Source of the DNA: Serpula lacrymans var. lacrymans S7.9
Taxonomy: Eukaryota; Basidiomycota; Agaricomycetes; Boletales; Serpulaceae
Length of the DNA: 64,000 nucleotides
Reading direction: 5' to 3'
Assembly (NCBI RefSeq): GCF_000218685.1
Contig: NW_006763291.1
Coordinates: 2,760,308 to 2,824,307 of the forward strand
The notes beneath the pieces are model-generated. The model did not search any database. It was given only the letters and a program-made list of their open reading frames with translations, and was not told the DNA's origin. Position 1 is the first letter of the stretch, and the number at the start of each line of letters is the position of its first letter. Made by a program: the position numbers and the translations under genes. Shown one piece after another: positions 1 through 11,054 of this stretch.

Positions 1-1083
1 TGCGGGAATACGTTCCGAGATCTGTTTAAGGCGGACCGGATCTGCGAGCAATCTCTCGTTCCTAAAGAGAGGACAAGAAGATTAAAAAACCATAGACCGA
101 ACAGGTGCACAAGAAAGGAGTGAACGATGACAGCGGAGATCCTGGCGTTTCGCTTTGACTATGCAAAAAGCATTCGGATCAGGGCATTCTCGAAGCAGAT
201 GGGAGGCTCTGATAACTGCGTCGAAGATAACAAAAACAGATGGACTCACATATCAGTGGCAATATATCCTGGACAGATGCCATTAACCTGAATATTGTGC
301 TGGCTCCATTCGTTGCTAAGAGCTTTTGTGAGCTGACCGACGGCACCCTTTGCAGCAGCATATGCTGGTACGGTTAGACCACCCTGAAAGGTAAGAAGAG
401 AACAGAAATTGATGATTTTTCCCCTGCGGAGAGGGACCATGTGCTGGCCAGCTGCTTGGGATAGCAGCCAGACCGATTTGAGGTTGACATCGAGAACCTA
501 AAAAGATAAACAATACGGTTTGGGAATTTGATTAAAAAGAGAAGGGAAATTAGCGCGAAGATGGAAACGCGAGGAGATAGGCAAACATACATCATCCCAA
601 TCCTTCTCGCGGAAATCAACGCTCGGGGATCTCCGTTGTATACCAGCACAGTTGACAAGGACGTGGATATTACCGCCCATCGCATCAAGTGCCTTTGGAA
701 AAAGTTCCCGGACTGCCTGCAAATCTCCCAGATCGCAATAGACGACGTGCGCGGTGGCCCCCAGGGCACGGATGGCATTGAAGGTGTCGAGGTTAGGGGT
801 TTCTCCAGACTGGGGTTCTCGCTGGACGAGACAGATGGATGCTCCAGCCTGGGCAAGAGCAAGTGCGCAAGCAGCGCCTATGCCTGAGACGGGATAGAGT
901 AAGGGATATTGAGGGGGTGGTAAGATAAATTGGACGAGATAAGAGTTGTTAGTGGCCGGCTAGTCGATCGAAGGAAGGGTGGCTGAAAAATAAATACGTA
1001 CCCCTCGTGGCACCAGTGATGAGGACGTTGTGGGATGCGAGAGAGAAGAGGTTTGGAGAAGGAACATGGGGAGAGGGATCCAT
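1..1083 (-). CDS. Short-chain dehydrogenase, 2-deoxy-D-gluconate 3-dehydrogenase-like (3' end cut by window)
   Basis: NAD(P)-dependent short-chain dehydrogenase of the KduD-like group, expected to oxidise or reduce a keto-sugar acid in the cytosol. The ATG is at 1083. Exon 1 ends in ITGATRG at a GTACGT donor; exon 2 resumes at 886 with GIGAACALALAQAG, which completes the TGxxxGxG cofactor loop. Also seen are VLVNCAGIQRR (the NAG motif), INFCSLLTF (catalytic Ser) and PAYAAAKGA (YxxxK), followed by VNGICPGYIATD. A further intron of about 190 bp (249 down to 62) joins ATD to MNERLLADPVRLKQISERIP at the window edge, a stretch typical of KduD proteins. The last 20-40 residues lie outside the window. 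It is transcribed away from the polyol dehydrogenase starting at 1632. The family is certain; the exact substrate is inferred. Confidence 0.85.
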
Positions 1084-1631
1084 GATGAACACCAGCTGGA
1101 GACTCACATGGAAGAGAATATAATGAGTTTTTGTAGTATACTGGGATGTAGACACGAATACAATCGAGCCTATTCAGGACTGTTCAGTATATCGGGGCCT
1201 AGACTGGCGCCTACCCCGCATCGGACCACGACCCGGAGATCCGATATATTTAGGTTTGGCAAAGTAGGTTAAACATGATTAATAATATATAGGGTGAGCC
1301 CGATGTTACTTGGCTCTTCTGACGCAAATGCAACAGGGAGGGAAGAATGAAGAAAACAGGTCGAGACTGCGCGGGTATGGCAGGGAAACGCACAAATTGG
1401 GTGTATTTATGGATGGAAATGGAAAATAGAAGAATTATGTGTGTGACTGTTCTTAAATTCAGGGTTTTGTCGGTGCATGTCACGCGTGCGGTGACCGGAC
1501 CGGATATGTTCTCCTGTTCTCCAGCTATTCTTCGCACCGAGATGTCCTCCTCACGAGACTATCCATACTCTCGATCCTTTATAAGGTCATGCAAATGTAC
1601 GTACATCACTCCTCCTCCCTCTTCCTCCCAA
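1084..1631. promoter_or_regulatory. Shared divergent promoter region
   Basis: This 548-bp spacer separates the start codons of two divergently transcribed sugar/polyol dehydrogenases. It must hold both promoters. I saw no unambiguous operator or repeated motif in it. Open reading frames crossing it have non-coding character. Confidence 0.45.
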
Positions 1632-2954
1632 ATGTCTCCAGTCGCACTCCCCACACAGCGCGCCATCGTCCTCCACGGTCCACGAGACCTCCGCCCAGAG
1701 GAGCGTAGCGTCTGGCCCCCACAACACAACCATGCCCAGGTCGCCGTCATGTCCACTGGCCTCTGCGGAAGTGACCGTATGTCCTATGTCTTCTAAGCCC
1801 ATGTCTTCTCATATAACTTTCTTACACAGTGCACTATTATCTCGAGGGTCGCAACGGCGACTTCGCCCTTCAAGCTCCTCTCGTTCTCGGCCACGAGTCT
1901 GCTGGAATCGTCACTGCGGTCGGCCCAGGCGTAAAAAACCTTATCACCGGTCAGCGCGTCGCTATTGAGGCTGGCATCATGTGCAACCACTGCGACTACT
2001 GCAGCAAAGGTCGTTACAACCTTTGCAAAGGCATGCGCTTCTGCAGCAGTGCCAAAACATTCCCCCACTCCGATGGTACCCTTCAAGATCGCATGAACCA
2101 CCCAGCCCACGTCCTTCATCCGTATGTCGTCTTTCTATCTGTCCCCTCTATGCTGTTTCTGAGCCCCGTTGTGTCCATTCCAGACTGCCAGATAGCTGTT
2201 CATTTGAGCAAGCTGCTCTCGCCGAACCTCTCTCTGTCCTCATACACGCTTCATCACGCGCTGGCTTGAAGCCAGGTCAAACCGTCCTCGTGTTTGGGGT
2301 GGGTGCTATCGGCATCCTCGCTTGTGCACTTGCGAAATCTTACGGCGCCTCCCGCGTTGTCGCCATTGACATCAATCAAGCACGTCTCGACTTTGCGAAA
2401 GCCAATGGCTTCGCTTCTCAAACGTACTGCCTACCCATGTCGGACAAGGCAAAAACCTCCGAGGATCAGCTCAACAGAGCAAAGGAGACCATACAGCTCG
2501 CTCTGCGCGAGTTTGGCGAAGTGGACGGCTTCGATCTCGTCTTCGAATGCACCGGCGCGGAACCGTGCATTCAGATGTCCATTCACGTAAGTTTGCGAAT
2601 CTTATTTTTTTTTTAGATTCATTTTTCTTATCGCCGTTACGTTTTGTGTCCCCCCATAATCAGGCTGCTATCACGGGCGGCAAAGTCATGCTTGTCGGGA
2701 TGGGATCACGAAACCTCGTCTTGCCGCTGTCCGCTGCAGCCCTGCGCGAAGTCGATATCCAGGGTTCTTTCCGTTACGCCAATACATACCCCACTGCTTT
2801 GCAGTTGCTCGCTTCAGGCAAATTAAAAGGCGTCGAAAAATTAATTACGCACCGCTTTGCACTCGAAGACACCTCACGAGCTTTCGAGCTTCTAGCTCGT
2901 GGAAAAGATGAAGATGGAAATATGGTACTCAAGGTTATGATTAGACCATCATGA
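1632..2954 (+). CDS. Zinc-dependent polyol dehydrogenase (sorbitol dehydrogenase / D-xylulose reductase type)
   Basis: Medium-chain zinc alcohol dehydrogenase that interconverts a polyol and a ketose, expected in the cytosol. The ATG opens MSPVALPTQRAIVLHG. Four exons are joined at GT-AG introns after GLCGSD, after VLHP and after CIQMSIH. Key residues: GLCGSD (catalytic zinc Cys), PLVLGHESAG (zinc His/Glu), the structural-zinc cysteines in MCNHCDYCSKGRYNLC, the Rossmann loop VFGVGAIGILA, and VVAIDIN, whose Asp favours NAD. It ends KVMIRPS at the TGA at 2952-2954. The length of about 370 residues is normal. Its neighbour on the other strand is a sugar-acid dehydrogenase with a shared promoter, which suggests co-regulated carbohydrate use. 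The exact substrate (sorbitol, xylitol, L-arabinitol) cannot be read from sequence alone. Confidence 0.88.
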
Positions 2955-5951
2955 GACGTTACGCCCCCCATTTTTTTCAACCCCTCTACCCCCTCTACCC
3001 CCGCTCTCCTCATTAGAAAATGGACTTGACGGTGCGCCTGTTGTACTGTACCCATCTTTATTTCATCTCTTAGCATTGTCTTGGTTATTTACGGGCTCAT
3101 TTGTATTTTTACTTGCACAACCACTCGCGCACATCACACACTTGGAGGACTCCGATGTTCGCGGATTTACAATTCATTACATTTCTTACCTGAATTGGTA
3201 TCTGAATTGCTTGTGAACTTAGAACGCGCAAACCACTGATTTTCAAATAGCCTGCATCGATATCGCGTTTGAAATACGTGTACTTCATCTGTGCGCTCGG
3301 TGCTCACGTCGTTGATTTGGTAGTTCAGTGGGATGTAACATTCACTATCACCTAGCTTTGGCTCCATAACTGGAGCGAAGTGGCGCATATACACGATATA
3401 ATCATCCAATCGTATACCATTCATCCCAAACTGTCGGTACAAAGAAAGCAAGACCTACAAGGTGCTATATCTCAACATCAGCACGCCTCATACGCATTGT
3501 AGCAAGATCTTGACACATGATCGCTCTAACAAGGTACCATACCCACAGACGCAGATGCCGAAACCTTGAATTTATCCATAACCCTGGAAACATGCAATAT
3601 CATAGCGTCAGCGGGGTACATCATGCGGGAACTTTATGCAGATCTATGAGAAACACATACTTAATCTTCTCCCGCGAAGACATCTACATCCAGTATTTAT
3701 CTGCATCCAGCATTTCCACAAAGAAGTTGGGGCGTGAGTGGTACTACACCGATACGATGGAAGTTCAGAATAGCCCTTCACCGACGGCGACTTCCTGATA
3801 GCATGATATCGACACAGTCCCGGAGACACTCCACAAATGGAGTACGGGGCCCCATAGGTTTGGTATCGGATGACGAGCGACATCCTGGTGTACACCAATA
3901 GAAGTCGACACTCGATAGCAGGTCCCTGGAGTATACTACTTCTAGAAATAGGCACCCAGCCTCCCCATCTCCACTGAGAGCTTGGAAAACTCTCAAGACT
4001 TACCGGAGCCGATGAAGAGCCACGGTAATGGGAAATAGAAGGGAACATCCTCATCGTCCCCAACAACGTGCTTCCTGCGCGTGTCTACGGTAAGACCCAT
4101 TGGTAGATATCATACATCAAATACATCAAGCTGCGATAAACCTTTGGCCGTCCCTCGGTGAAGCTGTATCTCCTATCATCTCGTCATGCGGGAAATCAGT
4201 TGATGCAGGTCAACTAAGGACGACGGCACACGTACAGTATTCATCAAGTTTGGGCAAAAGCCGATAATTCCTCGCCGAGACAGTCCACCGCAGCACAATG
4301 ACAGCCTGACCTCTTCATTAACAGAATCACAGTGACGAGACACCTTTTGACGCGCAAGCTCGAAGATACTTCGGCCAGTGACTGGACTTTCCCGGATGAA
4401 TGTCGGAGAACGCCAGCGGTGCGCGGGTGGTGAGAAAGCGTGACAAAAATGGCGCTGCAATGAGAGTGGTCATCATTGTAAGGTAAGAGTCGTGTGATGA
4501 ATTCGGAAAGCCAGAGAAGGCAAATTAGGTTGTATGTGGTCAAGCGCTGTGTGATCATACGGCCATCAATGATCGAACTATTCTCATGAATCCAGGGCGA
4601 ATATCAACTGACCTTTATGAAGGCCACTGGCGCCTCAGCGAGCGCCCTCGTATCGGCACGTCAGGAGTTTTGCGAGCGACGTTCGCATGTTCGCATCCGC
4701 TGCATCACGACGATAGTGGGCCGTGGGGGCGCCCCAAGACCGTCCGTGATAGAAAGATACGGGAGACGACAAGTATAGAATGATGACGATAACTGGGGAA
4801 ACAAATAGATCATTCTTGGTATCAGGAGATAATGGGCGAGTTTTGTACGTTACATAGGCATTTCCGTACCGGCGAGTGGTAGCACGAGGTGATTGCCTCC
4901 TGATAGCTTATAATTGTGCCTACAATCTGCATGGTTTAGACAGAACGTTAATTGATAGCTCGAGTCAAGAAATACAATCAAGCATCACAAACGGCTGTTT
5001 TGACTTGAGTTCGTTCATATATAAGGTTTGTTGGACTGGTCCTGGGAAGTGGTATTTGCATCACGGTGCCATGCAGTCCACCTGCTACACAGAAATATTT
5101 AATTTCTTAATTCTCACAAGGAAACAGATGATATACCAAGGCTGAGCTAGCGAAAGGAATACGGCCTAGTCATTTTAGCCTGCTATAACCCACCATGCGG
5201 GATGTCAATTGCCTCATGATCGAAACAATTAGAGAAAGGCACTTGATCATGTAGGGGACTTACCGATGATGATCAACGACATGTGACGAACAGTCCGGGG
5301 AGTCCGGCATTCTAACACAAACCAGACTCTCCCAATGGGATAGAGTGAGTGAGATTCTGATAACAGGAGGGATCGGGGGAGGGACATCATATGCTATGCA
5401 GCCATACTGCACCATAAGCATGGAACTACGTCAAAGCGGTCCGGCTGGCTGCTTTGGGGGATCACGGAACTTGAACTAATGGGAGGAAAGTTCCGAGAGC
5501 CCACCAGGGGCGAGTCCGTATCTGCGGAAATGGAGCGACTGCAAAGTTAAGTTATGAGCGCTGAGTATTCAAAACAAAATTACCGAGTTCGAGAATACGA
5601 CCGAGGCGTCAAATGAGCAAATTCGGTCGAGGGTGGGGCGTGAGTTTGTGGTTCCCAAAAGCAAGAAACAGCATGCTTTCTTGACATAAACGGCGACCGG
5701 TGATCACTAGCTGTGGGTGCACCAAAAAGATTTAGTTTACTTGACAACAACTTGCCTGACAATAATGAAATGCAGCACAGAAAAGATTTCCAGGGGTCCG
5801 AGGATTATTCACCTCAAAGATAAGATGGTATAGCAAATGGTCAGTAACATTGTAGCGTTCCATAATTTACCATGACCCAAGGTCCTATCCAAAAACAGAG
5901 AATCATGATACTAGATAGATATTGCAGACTATCCTGGTGAAGACCTTACTT
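2955..5951. other. Gap of about 3 kb without a recognisable gene
   Basis: No conserved family was recognised on either strand. The best coding candidate is a minus-strand stretch at 3167-3454. It opens behind a TTGTAG acceptor-like signal, reads VLLSLYRQFGMNG and stays open for about 95 codons to a TAA. A possible upstream partner lies at 3778-3996. Neither could be joined into a convincing gene, so this may be the end of an unrecognised intron-rich gene or a decayed one. The remaining open frames (4176-4558 minus, 4586-4783 plus, 4876-5145 plus) show no motif. Confidence 0.3.
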
Positions 5952-7647
5952 CTAGACAACGACGTTCCACTCGCTCTCAACAACACCAGTCTGTATTCCA
6001 ACCAACTCTTTCCATAGTGGTTTAGAGATAGGTCCCATGCCGTCGGGGCCCGTAGGAATGTGCACATCACTACCGAGGTATCCGATCTTATCGACAGGAC
6101 AAACTACAGCTGCGGTGCCTGCCAGTCATAGTGGGTGAGCACTTTACTTCAAAACGATGAATCAAGGGAACGGTGAATTCACCTGTACCGAAGAGCTCCA
6201 CGAGCTGTCCGGACTTGGAGGCGCTGATCACCTCAGCCATCGTAATGGGCCGCTCAGAGATTTTGATCTGCTCTGGCAAACCATCTAGCCGCTTGGTTCC
6301 AGCAACATGGTTCCGAGCAAGAGCAAGTACAGAGTCACGAGTAACACCGGGAAGGATCATACCGTCAAGTGGAGGAGTGACAAGCTCGACAACTAGACGT
6401 TATTGTCAGCCAGATCTACGCACGTAGTAGGGATACGAACCTCCGTCGCTGCCTTTCAGTACGATAAACAAGTTCATAGTGCCAACCTCGGTTAAGTAAT
6501 GCTCAGGACCGTGCAACCATAGGTTCTGTACGTAACCAGCCTGTGCGGCTGACTTTTGAGCGACTACACCAGGGGCATAGTTTGCTGCTAACTTGAAGGC
6601 ACCAGTACCTATCGTTGATAGTTGTTAAGGTCATAAAAGAGAAGTAGCGACAATGCACTAACCTCCCGGCGCAGCTCTGATATATTCTGTTGTACCGTAA
6701 AGAGGAACCGGCTTGAAGCCTTTCGGGTAGTATGGGCCCACAGGACTACAAATGACGAAAAGAAGCGCTTCGCTGGGAGGCTGAATACCCAAGAGACCAT
6801 TTGTTCCAACTTTTACATACAGTCAGCAAAAAGCGCCCAAAATCACTAGGTGTAGCTCACTCAAGGCAGGCCTAATGTACAAGCTATGTCCAGGCTCTTT
6901 GGGTATCCAGTTTTTGTCTAGCCGGACTAGCTCTTTTATTACCTCTGTAAGAGCAGCACCGTCGAATGTCTTTTATGGAAAATATGGGTTATTCGCATCA
7001 TTACTTGACACTAACACTTACGGGTAATGCAAGACGCTGGGCGCTGCTGTTCATACGCTTCATGTTCATGTCAGGACGGAACATAGTTATTGTCCCATTT
7101 GGTTGGCGGTAAGCTTTCAATCCCTCAAATAGTGACTGGGCATAGTGAAGAACAGTTGCACTAGGATTGAGGTTGATGGTTCCAACTAGAGAATGGTAAC
7201 ATGAGAAAATAACAGGAATAAAGCGAGTAGTGGCGAAGACGCGCGAACATACAAGGTTCGATTCGTGGTACACTCCAGCCCTCAGCTTCAGTCCATGAAA
7301 CCCTTATCATATGGTCGGTCTGTTGAGAGAACGTTAGGTACTCCTCCTCTGAGAAAAAAATCATTTCTCACAAATGTTCGTCCAAACAGAAGCTGCGAAG
7401 ATGGAGGAAGCTCCCCAGGTGTATTCGTCCGAGTGACTTCAAGTCGTGAAGGCTTTTTGTTGGCACGCGCCCATAAGCTTCATGTTCAAGAAATATGTTG
7501 CGCAATTCACAGTACCTCGATATCTGGGAGGACTTTCGGAGCATCCCCCGATATGTACCGCCGACCTATAGCTGAGGAACGGTACTGCAGTGCTTTGGCA
7601 CCATTAGCTGCTGCAGAACGAATACACCTGAACCTGTTAAATGACAT
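5952..7647 (-). CDS. BAT1: Branched-chain amino-acid aminotransferase, mitochondrial
   Basis: PLP enzyme (fold type IV) that transfers amino groups between Leu/Ile/Val and 2-oxoglutarate. The chosen ATG at 7647 opens [16 protein letters not shown], an Arg/Ser/Ala-rich acid-free leader followed by RRYISG, typical of a mitochondrial presequence. An upstream in-frame ATG at 7725 would only lengthen the leader. About seven exons are visible. Signatures: [19 protein letters not shown], the PLP-lysine block [42 protein letters not shown] spanning an intron, and the C-terminus [20 protein letters not shown] before the TAG at 5952-5954. It is divergent from DUS1 (start at 7954). The family is certain; BAT1 rather than BAT2 is chosen on the leader. 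Confidence 0.9.
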
Positions 7648-7953
7648 GTTTGAATGTAAGATGTTATGGAAAAACACAACACGGTTGACGGAAATCCGCC
7701 TGACCAGTAAATGTAAAAGTAGCAATGCCTATACTGAGTCAACTCTGACTCGGAGTTAACAGCCGACGTGCTTTCATAAGCTCGGCAATAGCCGAGTTTT
7801 CATTCCACGCTCATGGTCACGTTGGATCTTATCTTATCTGTATGTTTTACTTGTTTTCCACAACGTTTGAGGCTTCCACCAGTCAGTATTTCCTTTTTGC
7901 TAAAGGAAGAGAAAATCAGATTTGACCCTGATAATAGCAAGGAAATATTTCCG

Positions 7954-9240
7954 ATGGAGTCAATAAATCTGCAATCTATCTCGGCGCCGATGGTAAACCA
8001 GAGCGATTTACCGTTTCGCATCTTGACTCGTAAATACGGCGCAACTGTAGCATATACACAGATGCTCATACCCGAAAAACTCATAAATGATCAGGCCTAC
8101 CTTGACTTTAATCAGCGAGATATTTGTGGATCTGCAGGTGGACTTGAGCGCCCTGTGGTCGTTCAACTTTGCGGGAACGACCCAGAGACCATAGTCAAGG
8201 CTGGTAGAAAATTACAATCATACTGTGATGCCATAGGTGTGTGTTCCTGCACCGTAATATCACAAAATGCAGCTTTGATTGTTGCTGGCGCGAAGTCGAC
8301 TAGATTTAAACCTGGGATGTCCACAAGACCATGCACGAGATGGCCATTTCGGTGGGTATTTATTGGGACAGAAAGATTGGCCATTAGTAGAAGGCATCGG
8401 TATGTCTTCCACGTCATAGAGGAATTATCGCACTCATACCTTGTTCTTGCAGTTTCTGCAATGTCCAACTCATTTACCGTCCCTGTTTCGGCGAAAATCA
8501 GATTATGTCAAGATACTCCCAAAACTGTGGATTTAGCAAAGCGGATCGAGTCTGCTGGGGCATCTTGGGTGACTCTTCATGCGAGACATGTCTCTGCACG
8601 GCGACGGCGACAAGGAGCTGCAGACCTTTACGAGATTAAGCGACTAAAAGAACAGCTCCACATCCCAGTCGTGAGCAACGGGAACGTGCGTACTTGGGCG
8701 GATTTGGAAGAAAACCGTACCTTCACAGGTGCGGATGGCTACATGGTTGGAGAGACCCTGCTTGGAAATCCTTGGTATATTCCGTTCATCAAACACCCTC
8801 CCCTTCTTTAATGACCTTCCATCAGCCTTTTTGCAAATATCGTGCCCGATCCAGTGCAAATATCCCTCGAATACATCGATATCTGTAAACTGCATCCTGG
8901 AACCGCGTCACTACATACCATACGGGCGCATATAAGACATATCATGGAGTTCCAATGGTGAGACTATCTGATGTTCTGTTTCTATAACTGACCCTTAATT
9001 ATCACCAGTGTCCGGCGTCCATGGTATCGAAAGTTCCGTACTGCGTTAGACAGCTGCCACGATGTGGAAGAAGTTGAAATGTTGTTGCTCAACAAGGTCT
9101 CCCGCTGGCGAGGTAAAGCAGGAAAGACCATAAACGATGAAAAGCATGAAATTCGTCTGGTGGAAAATAGCGGGGATGAGACGGATCATGAGCTTTCAGA
9201 ACACCTTGATGGGCTCACGCTTTTTCAGGAGAATCTATGA
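7954..9240 (+). CDS. DUS1: tRNA-dihydrouridine synthase, Dus1 type
   Basis: FMN-dependent TIM-barrel enzyme that reduces uridine to dihydrouridine at positions 16/17 of the tRNA D-loop. The ATG at 7954 is chosen because the family begins shortly before SAPMVNQSDLPFR, which follows here within 12 residues; the frame is open back to 7813 but that leader is not family-like. Introns at 8237-8303 and 8400-8452 plus two later ones restore the frame: CDAI joins LNLGCPQDHARDGHFGG (catalytic Cys in GCPQ), then VSAKIRL, WVTLHAR, PVVSNGNV, and GNP joins CLFANIVPD. The C-terminus is hydrophilic (GLTLFQENL, TGA at 9238). Length and domain order are normal. The open frame at 8163-8468 on the other strand is a shadow. 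Confidence 0.9.
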
Positions 9241-9653
9241 GCCTCCCGTCAGTTGTAACTGCAGTTTTTATAGACAGGTGCCCGTTTGAATAAAGAAACC
9301 CGTCCACCTCAGTGTTTAAGTAGTGTGGGTAAGAGACAATTGCAGTCCAATAGAATATTAAGTGTGTTTGTACACGATGACAGGTCCGATATACTGAGAA
9401 GATATGTCATATCCACAGACAGCAAGCTGCACTGTATCCGCTCAGCGTTATTGTGGTGTCGTGGCACGGATGACGTGGTTTCATACACATGTTGAACTGC
9501 TGAACTACAATCGCTAGCCATGCGGTGCCAGACCACTCGGGGAGAACCTAACATGAATTTGGAAAACTTAAACTGAATTTATAAGTAAAGGCGCTATATT
9601 CTGGACAATTATGCCTGGATTCATAAACGTCGTGCACTGTCCGTGTGGGTATA

Positions 9654-10518
9654 TTAATCGATGAGATACTTCCGCTTGAAGTACGCCCGCAGGTGAAGTA
9701 TCTGCCAGACTCCGAGCCCGGCCAACGAGATGATAGTAAACCATGCAAAACTTTGAACGCGTGAATTCGTGGAATCTGCAGCGGAAATAAGCTCAAATGA
9801 AATAGATATAACCACGACTATTGCACGAACCGTTTGTGCTCGCAAAACGTTCCTCCCTCTTTTTAAGATAGTCCAACTCGTCCACTATTTCTTTAACGAT
9901 GCCTTCCAACTTCCGCATCTCCGTTTCAAGGCCTGAAAGGGACTCTTGGTTTGCAATAGCACTAGAGAAAACCAGCATTAGGCTATGTGACGTGGAAGGA
10001 AAATGGTGAGAGTATTCACTTATAGTCCACGGCATCAGCACCAATATCTATGTCCAAATCTACAATTCGGGTCATATTCCTCGCTTTCTCGCCCGAAATA
10101 TCTGAGTTTGTGACGTTGTATTAGAATATGAATTGTATATGATGACCTGTCGGGACGGCATACCTGGACTTAGATGATTTTTGAAGCAGACGCCCACTTC
10201 CCCTTCAGCATGTGCAGTCACGGCAAGCCTCGTCTCCCCCTTGATGTCCTTCTTGCTCAAATAAACATTCCGCTCTGAACTTGAATCAATGATTTCGATG
10301 TCAACCCGTTGCCCAAAGCCTGGTCCTACGTTGGCTGTGACGATGACTAGCGCGTTCGTATGTGCGGCATTCCATATACACTTGGATGCAGGGAAACGGT
10401 AAGATTGCAAGGCGAATTTGATGGCGTGTATCTGGGTTGCTTGTAGCAAACAAACAAGAAGGAAGAGCAAAAGAGTGAATGACGATAGACCTGGCCTCAT
10501 TGAAGCACGAGAAGACAT
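9654..10518 (-). CDS. ERV25: p24 family cargo receptor of COPII vesicles, Erv25-like
   Basis: Type I membrane protein that cycles between ER and Golgi as a subunit of the p24 (Emp24/Erv25) complex. Two ATGs, at 10518 and 10500, precede the signal peptide RPGLSSFTLLLFLLVCLLQA; both are plausible. The GOLD domain follows (two Cys, in SKCIWNA and VGVCFKNH), then a coiled coil (LETEMRKLEGIVKEIVDELD), STNDSTNSRVQSF, a transmembrane span (FAWFTIISLAGLGVWQILHL) and the short tail RAYFKRKYLID with dibasic retrieval signals. At least four exons; the last intron uses an unusual GTTCGT donor. The domain order and tail fit Erv25 (p24 delta) better than Emp24. Confidence 0.88.
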
Positions 10519-11054
10519 TAATAATTTTAAAGCGTTAAAGTCTGTAGATGCCTCTTCTATAAGACAGCGCAACGATAGGCTTGGTGTCGTCGACAATAAC
10601 AAAAGTTAGGATGATAATGCCAGTGGAAATGTCGCGGTGCGGCCTAAGTGCCACTGGACCGTTGGAACGTGGGGAAGGAAACCGTGACCGGCGACGGGAG
10701 TTTGCCATGTCAAAAATTTGCCACTGCTCAGAGCACTTTCCACTGGGACATATCAAACCCTCAGTTGAACTTCATTGAGGCTTTGGCAACACTCGGTGCT
10801 ACCTTAAGTCTGCATTTCTTATGTACGAGTCCCATGCACTGAGAAGATATCTACGGCCGAACTGTGGTCATTGTTCATCCTGCTGTTCGTTATCATGTGA
10901 GTTCCGTCCTAAGTATTATCCCCTAAGGTACCTTGCGGTCCGGGCGTTGTCCTGCTGACCATAACGAACATCAAAGCATAGAATTCGAAGTTATCTTGCA
11001 CGCTTTGCGTATAAAAGATGGGCAGCCCTATGTATAGTCCTACTTCACGCAGTC
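10519..11054. promoter_or_regulatory. Divergent promoter region
   Basis: This 536-bp spacer lies between the p24 gene and the galactonate-dehydratase-like gene, which point away from each other. It holds no gene. A TATA-like CGTATAAAAG lies near 11008, about 45 bp before the ATG at 11055. Confidence 0.4.

Noticed and set aside
7507..7725. Upstream ATG at 7725 as the start of the aminotransferase
   Set aside because: The ATG at 7647 gives a normal presequence; the extra 26 residues are not leader-like.
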